Assembly (NCBI RefSeq): GCF_932526225.1
Contig: NC_064034.1
Coordinates: 14,708,887-14,772,886, forward strand
Origin: Nematostella vectensis
Taxonomy: Eukaryota; Cnidaria; Anthozoa; Actiniaria; Edwardsiidae
Length of the DNA: 64,000 nucleotides
Reading direction: 5' to 3'
Shown here: positions 12,001 through 23,400 of the stretch, in pieces
Layout of the letters: each line of letters opens with the position of its first letter
How positions within the stretch are numbered: the first letter of the stretch is position 1
Program-made: the position numbers and the translations under genes
Notes under the pieces: generated by a model
What the model was told of the DNA's origin: nothing
Database searches by the model: none
The model's input: the letters and a program-made list of their open reading frames with translations, nothing else

Positions 12001-14904
12001 ATGATAATCCAAACAAAATCAGGAGGGTTGAATACTTTTACAGATTAGAAACTGATGCAGATTGCTTTGTTGCCAAAAAATACTTTGCGGTGAACATAGC
12101 GAGACTGTGTTAGCAATCTTTAGACAATGCTGGTGCAGTTTCCACAAGAAGCCATGGAAATTACCTGTAACACAAAGCCATGGCTTCAGCTGCAGCAGTA
12201 GCTTCGTCTAGGAGAGATGCATTGGCGATATCCAGCCCAGTCAGGTCACTGACCATTGTCTGGAAATTGAGCAGAGATTCTAGACGTCCTTGTGCCAGTT
12301 CTGGCTGGTAGGGGGTATAGGGTGTGGTCCTGTATACAAAAGTTTTATTATTACTGACCATGTCATTCATGATTCCTTATAAAATATGTTAATTCTTCAG
12401 ATGGCACTAATTTGGGAATTTTTGTTGCATTTAAAGCAATTCATAACCTCCAGAAAAATATATCCTCCCTTACCATCCAGGGTTCTCAAGGATGTTCCGT
12501 AAAATAGTTGTTGGGACATGGCAGCTGTAATAACCCATTCCAATGTATGATCGCCATATCTGGTTTCCCTTAGAGATTTGTCTTAGTCTGCTTAACAAAT
12601 CAGGCTCACCTGTGACAAAAATAATGGTTAATACATTCTGCTAACCACCCATTTTTGTTTTTTTTATTTTTGGTTTTGGGTTTGCTTTTCTGAACATTAG
12701 CTTTCTAAAAAAAACATGATTCTAAACAGAAAATGTATACGATAACCATCCTGCTTAATATGATACTTGTACTCCATACTATCTTTAATAATTAATAATC
12801 TTTATTATAATTGCAGTTTTGTGGGCATAATTTGCCCCTATCCACCTTGTCTTCCCATTCAATTGTTAAAAACCTCTTACCCAATTCCACCCCCTTCAGG
12901 ATGGCATACTGTTTTTGAGAAATTCTGTATTCAGTCCCTGGTTTCAACTTATTTAGACATTCAATCTAGATCAAGTAATCAAGTGGGGTGGGGTGGGGGT
13001 ATTTAATTTATTAGACAGTGTACTAGATCAGAAAGAAGAAAAAAAGAGCACTTCATTAAAAAGTGATAAACCTTTTTTTCAATTGCCTGACTCTTTGATT
13101 ATTTGAAAAAAATAGGCAGATAAGCTGATAACGGCAGCCCTGGATTCCGGCAAAAAAATGATAATTTGTATTAAATATTTGATGCTTGTGTGTAAACAAC
13201 AAGAGTAGTTATGCAATCATCAACTTGTAGACTGTGTAATAATGAGGAAGCTGCTGTGAAAATTGTTTGAGCATAATTACCTCAAATATTTATACCTCCT
13301 CCAATATTTTTGTAGTTTTTGCAAGATAAGACTTACTGATTGCCTCAGAGAGCTGTAAATCTTCTCTGTATCGGATGGATGATGGCACAGTCTTCTCTAT
13401 CAGTTCTTCCATATTCTAGAGATTAGTAAATAATGATAACTGCAAAAACCTTTAATAGCGGGAGAGGCCACGGGATACCGTTGAAAACATATAAGAAAGA
13501 GAACTCAAAGCATTGTTTTTTTTCATTAAGAATAATTGTACTAAGTAACAAACTTGACTGTACTTAAGGGTGCTGGGACATTTCTTGTTACCTGGCAATT
13601 CAGTTGTTAGGCACACCACAATCACCCGGGAACTTCACACTTTTAGGTGGGAAAATCAAATGGCGGGAAAACAATTTACGCAAGCACAACATTCCTTGCT
13701 TCGAAAACAAATGCCGAAACTGGTGATGGTGATGGTGCCTGACAACGTTATCAAAATTTAGAGATTCATAAACAATGATGCCATGCCTAAATTCATTCCA
13801 TTTCACACTTGATTGGCGGATTTATAATGTCTTGAAGTTTTCCTAGCAACGGTCCTCGGAGAAATGTCCCAACACAATAACTTACTAAGCTTAAATTGTA
13901 TGTACTCATCAAACTCTTAATTTCCGGGTTTATACCAATATATCAGTAGTTTAGGACTTGAAAACAAATCATACCAAGTTTTACCATACGATGGGTTTTT
14001 GTGGGGTTTTGCCGCCTTTTAACTTAAATGTAAATAATATCGCACTCTCGAACAAAAAGTCACCCAACTTTTTGAAAGCACTCAGGAATCATGAAGGGTA
14101 CATTTTCTATTATTTTAGGGCCTTGTTTTACCCTTTTATCAGAGCAATATCATTATTTTTCTTATTCAATATAGTCATCTAAATATTTCCGGCATTCCGA
14201 CATAGGTGTCAAATTGTATGTGTTAACACCCGCTGTTCTCACTGCGCGCGGGCTCGTTTTATGGAGTCAACTTGTGAAAAGAAAGAGCTGTTTTTAAACG
14301 CTTGTATTTTTGCCTGTTGTCAAATTTCGACATTTTTTCTGATATCATATGAAAACTCTTTACCTATTCTTCATATTGGGATAAGTAAATATTAAAAAAA
14401 AGGGGCTGGGATTTAATGCTAGGGGCAGTTTAAGTTGTACAAATCTTCAAATCTTTTGTCTAAATAAAATGGAGATATTATTGTCCTTTAAAAGTATTCA
14501 AATGACAAAAGTGGATTGAAAATCGCACACACTTCAAATTGAACGTTAGTCAGAGGGAAAAATAAAACTCATAACCGCCAATGAAAAAAGTAGGTTAGCT
14601 GGAGAAAATGATATATGCTATCGTCTGGCAACACTACCTCTAATCCCATAAACTTGAGCATATCTTTCTGTTCTCCCTCGCTTGGCCCAATATGTCTTGC
14701 CGTGAAAGCATCTGAAGGAGGTGCTAACTGCTTCATTTGAAACGATCCCGGAACAGAAGAGCAACATCTCGCGGAAACAAAACTTGGCACATAAGAAATC
14801 TTCAGAGGTCTGCTGTGTTGGCTCGATTGCACAATTCTTACAATCGAACTTCTAGCGTTGCTTGTTCGAACGCTTCTACCGGCGCGAAAAACCGCTCTGT
14901 ACAT
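3096..14904 (-). CDS. GLDC: glycine dehydrogenase (decarboxylating), glycine cleavage P-protein, 24 exons
   Basis: The P-protein is the PLP enzyme of the mitochondrial glycine cleavage system; it decarboxylates glycine and passes the aminomethyl group to the lipoyl arm of H-protein. Exons, 5' to 3': 14904-14638, 13415-13337, 12609-12474, 12329-12165, 11952-11875, 11347-11185, 11022-10911, 10839-10749, 10203-10001, 9084-9026, 8834-8748, 8644-8564, 8423-8238, 8088-7904, 7677-7602, 7002-6877, 6417-6338, 6265-6083, 5651-5395, 5324-5232, 5070-4963, 4305-4241, 4087-4007, 3230-3096. Every boundary is GT-AG, all phases join, and the sum is 3096 nt (1031 aa plus TAG), close to the roughly 1020 aa of vertebrate GLDC. 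The Arg-rich N-terminus fits a mitochondrial transit peptide. The PLP lysine is in [16 protein letters not shown] (exon 18). Other family motifs: [44 protein letters not shown]. Exons 23-24 occur once; exons 1-22 also lie in the duplicated block. Exon 15 adjoins a minisatellite made from its own end. Confidence 0.95.
3735..3822. repeat. imperfect hairpin in GLDC last intron
   Basis: AGCGAGAGAGAAGTATGAC and, about 40 bp on, GTCATACTCGCTCTCTTTTT form an inverted pair inside the last GLDC intron. The flanking sequence looks like a small non-autonomous element, but no target duplication was identified. Confidence 0.45.
4526..4922. mobile_element. TTAA-flanked MITE (piggyBac- or Kolobok-like), in GLDC intron 21
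   Basis: Terminal inverted repeats GGCCTTTCGCGGGTAATTGT and its near-perfect inverse (ACAATTACCCGCGAGAGGCC, one mismatch) bound a 397-bp element. TTAA lies on each side (4522-4525 and 4923-4926). TTAA targets are used by piggyBac and Kolobok transposases. The 115-codon open frame inside (4542-4889, +) has no transposase motif and is probably chance. The assembly copy is at 17765-18161. Confidence 0.8.
7211..7640. repeat. 46-bp minisatellite derived from the 3' end of GLDC exon 15 and its donor
   Basis: About ten tandem units of 43-46 bp start near 7211, 7257, 7295, 7341, 7387, 7433, 7479, 7525, 7568 and 7613. The last unit is the real 3' end of exon 15 (7602-7677) and includes the true donor at 7601. 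The consensus core on the + strand is TATTATTGTCAAGGTA then pyrimidine-rich sequence and TTACCTTTCTGT. On the gene strand each fresher unit carries an AAG|GTAA-like donor, for example at 7562, 7512 and 7282. The array lies in intron 15 and diverges away from the exon. Confidence 0.85.
9817..9866. repeat. AT-rich perfect hairpin in GLDC intron 9
   Basis: ACAGATTAATTTTTAAATT (9817-9835) is repeated as its exact inverse at 9848-9866 with a 12-bp loop. It could be the remnant of a small foldback element or a structured RNA segment of the intron. Confidence 0.6.
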
Positions 14905-15332
14905 GATTAAGGCAATTTGTGAAGCCTTTTGAACAACTTAAGTTGAAGTACGGTAAGTTTCGGTAGTAAAATGGACAGTATATTCGCCGTAGCTATGACC
15001 TGCCAGTAGATCGTGGCATGTCTATGACTTTAGTTTGCGTGGAAAGGGTGGAAAGACGTAGACCTCAGTTTACAAATATGGCGTGTTGCAAATATGGTAA
15101 TGTACAACAATCACAAACTGGTTTTACTCTTGTTTTGTAAAATCGTCACCAGTTACAGCTTTCAACAATGGTGAAAACAAATTTTATGATGAATACACTT
15201 TTCTACCCCACTAAAATCAAAACATATCGTAAAACAAAGCCGGCTTTCATTTGGGATTTCTTTTCGACCGTCGGGAGTCCTGTGGCGCCTAAACAGTACG
15301 GAGAGCACTGGGTCGGCCAAGGGTTCGGCCGT
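14905..15332. other. GLDC 5' flank
   Basis: This is the sequence directly upstream of the GLDC ATG (14902-14904). It should hold the 5' UTR and promoter. I see no convincing TATA box and no upstream exon. A start of an oppositely directed gene was looked for and not found. Confidence 0.35.
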
Positions 15333-15589
15333 ACAGTCGATTGACAAAAGGTTGTTCTCAACCGGCTTCGCGACTACGCGACAAGCCCGCATGTAAGCAT
15401 GGGTAAAAACCACTGAAGGGTCTAGCTGCATATATTAGCCACCGCATATACGGTAAGACTGTAAGACTGAAGTTATGCGTTGGCTAATATATGCAGCAAA
15501 TCGCTTCAGTGCTTTTTACCCATGCTTACATGCGGGCTTGTCGCGTAGTCGCAAAGCCGGTTGATGGCAACCTTTTGTCAAACGACTGT
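15333..15589. repeat. about 108-bp arm inverted repeat upstream of GLDC
   Basis: The left arm (15333-15441) and right arm (15481-15589) are inverse copies with a loop of about 40 bp. They share long matched blocks such as CATGCTTACATGCGGGCTTG and TGGCTAATATATGCAGC. A second small palindrome, ACGACTGTG...CACAGTCGT, overlaps the right end (15582-15611). The hairpin would be very stable in RNA or single-stranded DNA. It may be a foldback MITE. The assembly copy is at 28572-28828. Confidence 0.8.
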
Positions 15590-16283
15590 GTGATTATCGA
15601 TTAACACAGTCGTCCCGAGTTGCGCAATATTATACGCAAGAGTCTTTGCCCATTCAACTGGCGCATTTCAGCAATCTTCGATTGCCGCCATCTTGAATAT
15701 TGAAATCTCACCTGAGAATCGCTTGTACTTGTGCAGTCAAAACGGCAAGTCTGGCTATTTTATTACTACAAATGGAATCAAGGTTTTGCTATCTATAATG
15801 CCATCGCTTAAAATCATTCTCAATTTGGAATTTAACCCCGTATTATTTCGTCTTGGAAAGATTTGCGATTCCACACGAGACGAGGCAGACTCGATTCTCC
15901 CAATACTACTACTACAACAACTACTACTACCATCAGATACAAGTACATGAAGACTGCTACAAGGCCTAAGTTAAAATGCTCTGGGTGCTTGGGAATGAAC
16001 TAGAGGTAATCTTAATGCATATGCCTAATTACTTTGTCTACTCGAACCCTGAGGTTTGGATCACTTATATATCAATCTAGCAAAAGAAAGCATAGATAAA
16101 CTTTCAAATTCTGAAAAGGGAATTTAATTTGATTGAAATTTGAATTTTCTACAGAACTTGAAAGTGAATAACTCCAAGTTTTGACGGGATAATCTAAAAC
16201 AACATATTTTCCTTAAGGGCCTATGGTACTTATCTCGTTGCTACGAAACACTGTTGCTATGAAAGGGAAAAACGCTACATTAA
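15590..16283. other. no gene seen
   Basis: AT-rich DNA with a short trinucleotide tract (ACTACTACT/ACAACAACT, about 15906-15931). An 85-codon open frame at 15693-15950 has no recognisable motif and is not supported as a gene. Confidence 0.35.
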
Positions 16284-17246
16284 CCCATTGACTCCTGGCT
16301 TTTTTGGAGCTGAATTTACAAAAAACAGACTGAAAACAGATACCTCCCCCCTATTCTGAGTTTTATACAGCCCGTCAAAGTCAAACACAGCTGCACCTAG
16401 TCAGCGGTATCCAAGCTTTCCAACAGTGCTTTGCGGTCCCCACTTTTAATCCCTCGTCGATGTGCTGAAGCCAGCACAAGTTGATGGTTGCTTGTATTTT
16501 TCATCAAAAATACAGCTATGAGCATATTAGGAGAGTGTCTCAGGACATCATGAAGTCTTTTGGGGCATAATTGAGTGCTTTGCTTATGGATATTTGCAAG
16601 CAAAGGAGGATTCATGATGATTTTTTCTTGTTTGGCTTTGCCCGGATGAGAAAATAATTTTCTAATGAATCACCACAGCTCTCCTAAATGCTGTCTTTTC
16701 TGAAACCAAATTGATTCCAAAATTGTTTACACTGCTATTATGGGTCTGTGTGACCTAGAATTGATTTGTTTGGCTTTGGGGTGAAAAGACTTATAAAAAA
16801 CCATCTGACTTTGGGGAGAGGAGTGTTGACTGGCCCTCCCCTCGTGAATTTTCCCCTGGATCTCCCAGAATGCTTTGCAATACGTAAACATATTTTTGTG
16901 GTTGTACAATCCTTCAAGGAATGGGCATTGTGTTTTGAGGCCAAGGAAATGTACCTGGAGGATCAGAATAAAGGTATCTATTTGTGTCTTGAGCTGTGTT
17001 TGCTGATCTCTCTCCCTTGTGTGGTATTTTGAGCGTTTTATTGAGAGGGGTGATTCTGCTTTTCTCTCCTTGTTCGATTTGAGATTTGTCAAAGAACCTG
17101 TGCTATTATTTGGCTTAAGAGTAGATGCCAACACCTTGGTTGGATGCATATCTGCAAGACCATTTATCCCTTAGACTGATGCCTGAGTATCTTCATCTTG
17201 TTGTGTTTATTTTTAATTTATGAATTTTTTGGGTACTTCCCAAAGC
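16284..17246. mobile_element. TTAA-type element A, first assembly copy, right end cut by the gap
   Basis: It is identical to 29523-30485. The left end TTAA-CCCATTGACTCC is present, and the last 30 bp including the right terminus are missing because the sequence block ends at 17246. See the full copy at 29523-30515. Confidence 0.7.
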
Positions 17247-17446
17247 NNNNNNNNNNNNNNNNNNNNNNNNNNNNNNNNNNNNNNNNNNNNNNNNNNNNNN
17301 NNNNNNNNNNNNNNNNNNNNNNNNNNNNNNNNNNNNNNNNNNNNNNNNNNNNNNNNNNNNNNNNNNNNNNNNNNNNNNNNNNNNNNNNNNNNNNNNNNNN
17401 NNNNNNNNNNNNNNNNNNNNNNNNNNNNNNNNNNNNNNNNNNNNNN
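17247..17446. other. assembly gap, 200 Ns
   Basis: Exactly 200 unknown bases separate two sequence blocks. The round size suggests a placeholder and not a measured gap. Confidence 0.98.
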
Positions 17447-17479
17447 AAAACAGTTAAAAAACAATAGGATAAAGCCTAC

Positions 17480-20400
17480 CTTTAGAGGGTTATTTTTAGG
17501 ATCCCATACTCCGTCTTCAATGTTACGAATCTCCTCTCTTATACCTAAGGGTAAATATTGTAATTATAATTGATATTGAAGTGTGGATATTTTGATTTAT
17601 TTATTTTCTTGAGAAAAAATTGTGAACTCGCCAGCTATGAGAGATTGTGTCTATCGGTATTGGACAAATCACCGAAGTTCGTTTTGAGAAACTTCTTTAA
17701 TAATCGAAATAAAAATTGCTTCGGAACATAAATAGAGACATCGATGATAGCTTTATAACATTAAGGCCTTTCGCGGGTAATTGTGTTTAAAAATTCGCTC
17801 AAATCGTAACAATTCCATGGAAATATCGAAAAAAAATCGAGTGCCAATTTCTAACTTACTCTTCGACATTTCCAAGGAATCGATTAGGTGGTCCGCTTGT
17901 CATGTAAGACATCAAGTTGGACTGACCTCATATACGCACAATGGAGTGGTTTGCAACTACAGTTTTTTTCAGATTTTGTACCAAACCCACGTGCATCGCG
18001 CCTTGCCGATTAATAATATTATATATTTATTTTTGAATTTTAAAACTAGAAGCATTGGTAATGATATTCGCCAGAGATCAGATCGATTGCATGCTCTGAA
18101 GGGGATACTAAACGGGTTTCAATTTTAACGATTTTTTTAAAACAATTACCCGCGAGAGGCCTTAAACGAGTCGCAGAGTTGCACTAGAACAGCTCACTTA
18201 CAGATGAGGGCATCACAAAGTCTGTCCAGCTCCGCTTTGCTCTCACTCTCGGTTGGTTCTATCATCAATGCAGTTGACACGGGCCACGAGACAGTTGGTG
18301 CATGGAAACCTAAATAATCAATGATTTTTTCTATTATGTGGAACAAAATAAAAGGGGGAGAAAGGCAAAGTATTTGCGAGGGAAATAGGTAAAAGGCGAG
18401 TACGTTAGCATTGAACAGGTTTGGGAGGAGTAATCGGGAGGGGTGCTTAGATTCACAACTGCTGACATACCATAATCCTGCAGCCTCTTGGCGATATCCA
18501 TGGCTTCTACACCAGTTTTCTTGTAGTCTTTAGCGTCGAGGATGAACTCATGGGCACAGTAACCTGAAAATCGCAAATTTCAAAAACTCTTATATGACTT
18601 ATGTGACCAATAATTCCAATGAATTTAACGTACCATCGCCAACAAATAACACAGCATAATAATCCTTCAGCCTGGCAGCCATGTAATTAGCATTGAGAAT
18701 CGCGACCTCGGTTGCTTTGCGGAGTCCCTTGCCTCCCATAAGCTTGATGTAAGCCCAGGATATGGGCAAGATAGCACTAGAGCCATAAGGGGCCCCGGAG
18801 ATTACTCCGAAAGGCTTGGCGCCAGCAGCGATGGTACTCTGGGGTGGAACGACAGGATGGGAGGGGAGATATGGGATGAGATGCTTCTTCCTGGAAACCA
18901 TAAAATAGAATAATCAGAGGGTACATAAGGGGTAAATTTCCGAATATCATTGAGCGCTTTAATAATCCATCGGCAATTGCGCATGACAAAATAATTGAAT
19001 AAAAGACAAAAAAAGCTTCCGCTTTCTTATAAAAGTAGCTTGCGGTTCTTATAACACAGCATTAGGAGTCATCAAAAAACAAGAAAATAATCTAAAAGGA
19101 AAAGGGAACAAAAAATCCAACGCGATCTACTCAAAAAAACAAAAGCAAAAATATGGGGGTTATGGAGAAGCCTGCTCTTATCTAATGCTCTTTTACTGCC
19201 TCCAACTATAATATTCATTTTTTCATCGGTTCATGGAACCTTCAAATATGGTAAAAAGAGGCCCTATTTGAGTAAAAATCGATAAAGAAGACAAAAGCTC
19301 AAAGCACGGTAGTACACGTACACTCCAATAGGTCCCATTCCCGGTCCACCACCTCCATGTGGGATGCAGAACGTCTTGTGCAAGTTACTGTGCATGACAT
19401 CAGCGCCATAGTCCGCTGGACGACACAGGCCGACTTGCGCATTCAGATTTGCTCCATCCAAGTATACCTGGCCGCCATGGTAGTGAACAATGTCGCAGAT
19501 ATCCCTGCAAACAGATTATAAGATAAACGCTGGAAAAATTTAAGGTAAACCTAGACAACATAGTGTATAACTTTACCTGATTCCTGCTTCGAAGATTCCG
19601 TTCGTAGATGGATAAGTGACCATGATGCACGCTAACTCGTCACTAAACTTCTCAACCTTAAAAAAAAGGCAGAAAACATATCAGCATCAGCTTCGGAACT
19701 AATCAATTCGCGGGCTATTTTTCTGTGACCGCCAACAATGGGGGTTGAATACACCTATATTTATGGTGAAGTGTGCAGTTGGTTATGAGATTTTGAAATA
19801 TTGACAGACAGTATACTTGGAAATGTTATATCCGACGGCATCGTTAGCCAAAATAATTAATGATTGGCGTTGAGACATATTTAGTCGATGCTAAAAATTT
19901 TCTCTTGGTGTGCATTTATAAACACAAATAAACCTATATTGCAACTCCTATAATGTTACGCTTCGAAGAGAAAATAAAAAAACAAGCATTGTTTTTTAGG
20001 CAAATCGATAAGTGGGTGTTTTTGTAGACTCATCAATTGGTGCACGTTTTCTGACAAATTGTTCCGTTAACATGTCTGTACGGGGCTCGAGGACTGAGCG
20101 GTCAGATGAACAAACCTGCTTCTTCAAATCCTCCATGTCTATATCTCCACTTTTCCCGACTTTGATCACTTGCACATTAAATCCAGCCATTTGTGCGCTT
20201 GCAGGATTGGTACCGTGAGCCGAGACTGGGATCAAACACACCTAAACACGAGATCACATTGCTACTTATTAATCGGTACGCCGCCGTCAATTACTTTGTA
20301 TAAGAGATAACATGAGAAATATTGGTATGTCCTCAACAAGAGATGACAATCAGCAGAATGAAACAATTTACTTTTAAGCTGTCCTTGTCTTCTCTTAACA

Positions 20401-23400
20401 AATACGATATCATGAAGCATATGGCTTGGGTTTTAAATATGTATTTGCTCCTGTCTATTATTGTCAACGTACCCCTCGCCTAACCTTTCTGTGCCCTTTG
20501 TCAAGGTAGCCTATTGCATTACCTTTCTGTAATCCTGTCTATTATTGCTAAGGTACACCTTTTTTTAACTTTCTGTTCCCATGTCAATTATTGTCAAGGT
20601 ATCCCTCGCTTTTCTTTTCTGTAATACTATCTATTATTGCTAAGGTACACCGTTTTTTAACTTTCTGTTCCCTTGTCAATTATTGTCAAGGTATCCATCG
20701 CTTTTCTTTTCTGTAATCCTGTCTATTATTGCCAAGGTACACCTTGTTTTACCTTTCTGTGCTCTTTCTGTCTATTTTTGCCAGGGTATCCCTCGCCTTA
20801 CCTTTTCGGTCCATTATTATCAAGATACCCCTCTCCTTACCTTTCTGTGCCCCTGTCCATTATTTTCAAGGTACGCCTTGATAACGCGCAGCCCTGTATA
20901 CTCTCCCTGGGCACCACTGAAACATTTAAATAAGAACCATTATTCCCCAGAACACTAGATTCTTTCTTTTCTTCAACTTCTTCTAACTTTCCTTTCTTAA
21001 CTTTTAAACATTCACAGAAAATACATTCAAGCTCCCAACGTCTCAGCAGTATTGATTCTTGACAGCTAGTAATTTTGAACCTGGATGGCAAGGGAACGGC
21101 ACTGTCCAATTCCTGCAGAATCTACAAAGAGTCAAAGCATACCTGTTTGGCTGGAAGCAGACGGCGTCAAAGCCTGTGATCTCGCAAAAGTCTTTCTCAA
21201 ACTCATCATACAGTTGTAAGTATCCCTTTGCTTGTTGAATTGGAGCATAAGGATGAATGTCCGCAAAGCGAGGCCAAGTAATCGGCATCATCTCCGTTGT
21301 ACTGTTCAGCTTCATTGTACAAGATCCCTGCATCAAACAACACCATGTTTCGGAAAATCTGAGGCATTTCAGGTATGGTGCATTGAATCAGCCTCCATGG
21401 GGAAGATCTTTTAACCTTAAGACGTTGCTTTTTTAAGGGTGCCAAGTCAAGACGCTTACTTTAATTTCCTACTTACTAGAGGTATCATTGAGTGGACGAG
21501 GGAGATGTCTTTGTTTTCCAGCAGCTTCATGTAACGCACAACGTTAGTTTCTGCATGATGTGTGTTGAAGACTGGATGGGTCAAGAAGCTGCTAAGCCTT
21601 TTAAAGGGGCTATTGAGTAGGCTTTTATGGGGAACTTCAGCTAAATGTGTACCGACTTCAGCCTGAAAAAAATGGATATAAACATGATAACACTTCTAAT
21701 GACACTTTTGTCTCAAGTCAGACTGTGATTCAAATTATTTATAAAATGATTATTTCTAAGAAGAAATATTACCAATAGGTTATGCTATGTCCTAGAACTT
21801 ACTGCTTTCGAATCACAGCCAAACACCCACAGTAAGTCATCTAGATCTTGCTCCTTTACCGTTTCATCCAATGAAACACCAACCTATCAGTACACAGCGG
21901 TTAAAATAATCATATTCTGATAACACTGGCTGGCCATAACTTCCAAGTGTAATGGCAAAAATACACTAAGATGTTGCTAAACTTACTTTATCATCGCTGT
22001 ATTTTCTTAGGTTGATTTTTCGTTCTGCTGCCCTTGCTATCATGTCTGATACATTTCCTGTTTTACTTGTAACCTGAGAAATGATACAACTTTACAAATA
22101 ATCTTATAGGGTATATCTTAAAACGAAGGGGATGAGAAGGAAGAATGTGGAGAGGCCGAGACTGGGCCTAAGTGTGTAAGCGACGATTTGAAATCCAAGC
22201 AAAAATTAAGTGAAGTGAAGCTATTTCCAATCCATGTGTAAATGGAAAACAAATTTCTACCTACCTTTAGAGTGTCAAAAAAGGGATGGGCCTCATCAAC
22301 AGTGTGGCCTGCTTGCTTTATTCCTAGATGAGAAGAAAAATTTAAAAGATATCTCAAACTTAATCCCATACTTCAGTGTATGAACAGCCATTCCTTAGGA
22401 AAACATAAAAAAGTGTAATATTTGCACTAAAGATATGCACCCCGCCCAAGTCATTAAAAAAAATTAAAAAAAAGATTTAAATGTGTTGTTCTATAGAGAA
22501 CAATTGATTTTTTTATAGGGAGCTTCTCCTTGTCCCTTTGAAAGCAATTACCTAGTTATTCTAACATTAACGACACAGAAAAAAGGGGCCCGTTATCTAA
22601 ATGTGTTGAAATACCGTCAAACATCGTATTTTACCACAAAAATTCATGTGAAGGATGATCCTCTTTATAGATTTATATATTTTGAACCCGAAATTCACAT
22701 GGCTTAAATATTAGAAAAGTTCTTGGGACCTCGCAGTCACCCGGGTAACTCTTTGGCTTCAGCAGAACTTCGGAAATAGCCCTATTGTGCGTAATTATTT
22801 GGAATACGAACCAAACTGTTCTAAAACATGAAAGCGGTCCTCCAAAAGGAAAACATGCGAAATTTTGAGCAAAAATGCAAAAAAAAAAAAAGGTTTTAGG
22901 GCCCGAGAATTCTCGGGCGTTTCGAGAAACGGGCGTCTAGTCTATTTACACCTATTGTTATATCTATAAGTATTCTTAAGAAAGGCCTGCCAGGTACGAT
23001 TTCTTACGTCTTAAAATTAAGTAAGCCAATCAATGATTGCAATTCTCTAAATGTAACAGATTAATTTTTAAATTGTCATTTTTTTAAATTTAAAAATTAA
23101 TCTGTTTGGTCAATGTAACACCTAGAAATGTGACTTTGTAGGAAGTCTTCCCACAAATTGTCTGGATAGTATAATCTGATTGGCTCAACATTGTTACTAT
23201 ATATTTCTGTGTCCCTGATGTAAACATGTAACAAATTACCTTCTGCTAGAAGAAGAGTGGCATTGTGTACCCGCAGGGCTATATTCCTGAGTCCCTTAGG
23301 ACCATGGTACACTGCATACATTGCTGACATGTTAGCAAGAAGAGCCTGTGCTGTGCAGATGTTACTTGTGGCTTTATCTCTTTTGATGTGTTGCTCTCTT

